Origin: Flavobacteriaceae bacterium
GTDB taxonomy: Bacteria > Bacteroidota > Bacteroidia > Flavobacteriales > Flavobacteriaceae
Length of the DNA stretch: 43,905 bases
NCBI GenBank assembly: GCA_002707025.1
Contig: PALG01000017.1
Coordinates: 1-43,905 of the forward strand
Direction: 5' to 3'
Made by a program: the position numbers and the translations under genes. Below are positions 42,523 to 43,905 of the stretch, one piece after another; the first letter of the stretch is position 1; each line of letters begins with the position of its first letter. Below the pieces are notes generated by a model. The model was given only the letters and a program-made list of their open reading frames with translations. It searched no databases and was not told where the DNA came from.

Positions 42523-43905
42523 ATGAATGTAATTAAAAGAGACGGTCGTAAAGAACCCGTGATGTTCGACAAAATCACGGCAAGGGTAAGGAAATTATGC
42601 TACGGGCTTAATCCGCTTGTAGATCCTGTAAAAGTAGCCATGCGGGTTATTGAAGGATTGTATGATGGCGTTACCACCAGCGAGTTGGATAACCTAGCAG
42701 CAGAAATTGCAGCAACGATGACCACCTCTCATCCCGATTATGCAAAATTGGCAGCGCGTATTTCAGTTTCCAACCTACATAAAAATACCAAGAAGACCTT
42801 CTCTGAAGTAATGACCGATTTGTACGAGTACGTAAATCCGCGGACCGGGAAAAAGGCACCGCTGCTAAGCGATGAGGTATATCAAGTTATTCAGGAAAAT
42901 GCAGAAGAACTGGATTCGGCCATTATCTACAACCGGGATTTTGGATATGACTATTTTGGTTTTAAAACGTTGGAGCGTTCGTATCTTTTGAAACTGAATG
43001 GAAAAATTGCCGAACGCCCACAGCATATGTTGATGCGTGTTTCGGTAGGGATCCATTTAAACGATCTAGCTGCAGTGAAGGAGACCTATGAGCTTATGTC
43101 GAAAAAGTTTTTTACACATGCCACCCCAACGCTCTTCAATAGTGGTACGCCAAAACCACAAATGTCTTCCTGCTTTTTATTGACCATGAAAGACGATAGT
43201 ATTGATGGAATTTACGACACGCTAAAACAAACCGCCAAGATTTCGCAGTCTGCTGGCGGAATAGGCTTGTCTATTCATAATGTGAGGGCTACCGGATCTT
43301 ACATAGCGGGTACTAATGGAACTTCCAACGGGATTGTGCCCATGCTTCGCGTATTTAACGATACGGCCCGTTATGTAGATCAAGGTGGCGGAAAACGAAA
43401 AGGAAGTTTTGCTATTTATGTAGAACCTTGGCATGCCGATATTTTTGATTTTTTGGATTTGAAGAAAAACCACGGAAAAGAAGAAATGCGAGCCAGGGAT
43501 CTATTTTACGCCATGTGGATCCCAGATTTGTTTATGAAGCGTGTACAGGAGGATAGCTCCTGGACCTTAATGTGCCCTAACGAATGCCCTAATCTTTTTG
43601 ATACGCATGGGGAAGAATTTGAAAAGCTATACGAGAAGTACGAAGCCGAAGGGAAAGGAAGAAAAACCATTAAGGCTCGCGAACTTTGGGAGAAAATATT
43701 AGAATCCCAGATTGAAACGGGGACGCCTTACATGCTGTATAAAGATGCAGCCAACCGTAAGAGCAATCAGAAAAATTTGGGGACCATACGTTCCTCCAAC
43801 CTTTGCACGGAAATTTTGGAATATACGGCTCCAGACGAAGTGGCCGTTTGTAACCTAGCTTCCATTGCTTTACCCATGTTTGTAAAAAATGGTCAGTTTG
43901 ACCAT
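42523..43905 (+). CDS. nrdA: Ribonucleotide reductase class Ia, alpha subunit, N-terminal part
   Basis: The frame from ATG 42523 runs to the right edge with 461 codons and no stop, so it is 3'-truncated by the window. The N-terminal ATP-cone is present ([20 protein letters not shown]), giving dATP feedback control. Active-site residues seen are Cys217 (SSCFLL), Asn426, Cys428 and Glu430 (SNLCTE), and Cys443 (VCNLASI), corresponding to the E. coli Cys225, Asn437, Cys439, Glu441 and Cys462 set. The C-terminal tail cysteines lie outside the window. Confidence 0.97.
   Translation, partial: MNVIKRDGRKEPVMFDKITARVRKLCYGLNPLVDPVKVAMRVIEGLYDGVTTSELDNLAAEIAATMTTSHPDYAKLAARISVSNLHKNTKKTFSEVMTDLYEYVNPRTGKKAPLLSDEVYQVIQENAEELDSAIIYNRDFGYDYFGFKTLERSYLLKLNGKIAERPQHMLMRVSVGIHLNDLAAVKETYELMSKKFFTHATPTLFNSGTPKPQMSSCFLLTMKDDSIDGIYDTLKQTAKISQSAGGIGLSIHNVRATGSYIAGTNGTSNGIVPMLRVFNDTARYVDQGGGKRKGSFAIYVEPWHADIFDFLDLKKNHGKEEMRARDLFYAMWIPDLFMKRVQEDSSWTLMCPNECPNLFDTHGEEFEKLYEKYEAEGKGRKTIKARELWEKILESQIETGTPYMLYKDAANRKSNQKNLGTIRSSNLCTEILEYTAPDEVAVCNLASIALPMFVKNGQFDH

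Noticed and set aside
1-43905. CRISPR array, insertion sequence, prophage or integron
   Set aside because: No spaced repeats, transposase, integrase or phage structural genes were found. The only RNA gene seen is the tRNA-Leu, and no attachment-site duplication was recognised next to it.

Overview
The window looks like chromosome of a marine-type Flavobacteriaceae bacterium (Bacteroidota). The signs are low to moderate G+C, almost no Shine-Dalgarno sequences, many copies of the Bacteroidota -7 promoter element TAnnTTTG just upstream of genes, two proteins with type IX secretion (T9SS) C-terminal sorting domains, and many flavobacterial family pairings (DUF1800/DUF1501, DUF4286-rsmA, ribF-pth-rplY-prs). 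Genes are tightly packed, often overlapping by 1 to 41 nt. I see no CRISPR array, insertion sequence, prophage or integrase.

Layout. 1-1.25 kb: an AT-rich tetR-tolC efflux unit read leftward and cut by the window edge, with a palindromic operator abutting its promoter. 1.33-1.57 kb: the 3' half of an ssb gene and a perfect hairpin, probably a rearrangement junction. 1.57-4.5 kb: a CoA-transferase/hydrolase, then trhP (tRNA U34 hydroxylation) followed by a small ferredoxin. 4.5-8.0 kb: metG and an unknown exported protein. 8.1-11.2 kb: a DUF1800-DUF1501 pair; the DUF1501 member has both a twin-arginine signal and a T9SS domain. 11.3-12.6 kb: LD-carboxypeptidase and YraN. 12.6-17.7 kb: mfd with a 47-aa membrane protein, an orphan TerB protein and fructose-1,6-bisphosphatase. 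17.7-21.3 kb: a SAT1-like acetyltransferase overlapping aspartate kinase, then a two-domain aminolipid acyltransferase (OlsF/GlsF type). 21.3-22.7 kb: small membrane proteins, including a DUF1304-cupin fusion.

22.8-30.2 kb is one leftward chain of nine closely spaced or overlapping genes: TPR protein, DUF4286, rsmA, mgtE, thioesterase, D-2-hydroxyacid dehydrogenase, DUF1801, T9SS-sorted protein, VOC protein. 30.2-36.3 kb holds serS, a vitamin K-dependent gamma-carboxylase (HTTM) homologue overlapping ribF, then pth, rplY and prs. A tRNA-Leu(CAA) with its own promoter and terminator lies at 36.4 kb. 36.5-41.1 kb: HupE/UreJ, dCMP deaminase, S41 protease, MarC, DUF3109 and small membrane proteins. 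41.1-43.9 kb: a 353-bp regulatory-looking gap, then nrdB and the first 461 codons of nrdA (class Ia ribonucleotide reductase with ATP-cone).

Most of the window is ordinary housekeeping chromosome and I do not see a clear new multi-gene system. The best leads are the gamma-carboxylase homologue with an apparently conserved catalytic lysine, the Tat plus T9SS DUF1501 protein beside a signal-less DUF1800 partner, the DUF1304-cupin fusion, the trhP-ferredoxin pair, the broken ssb at an apparent composition boundary, and the repeated GTTGAAAAC elements upstream of nrdB.
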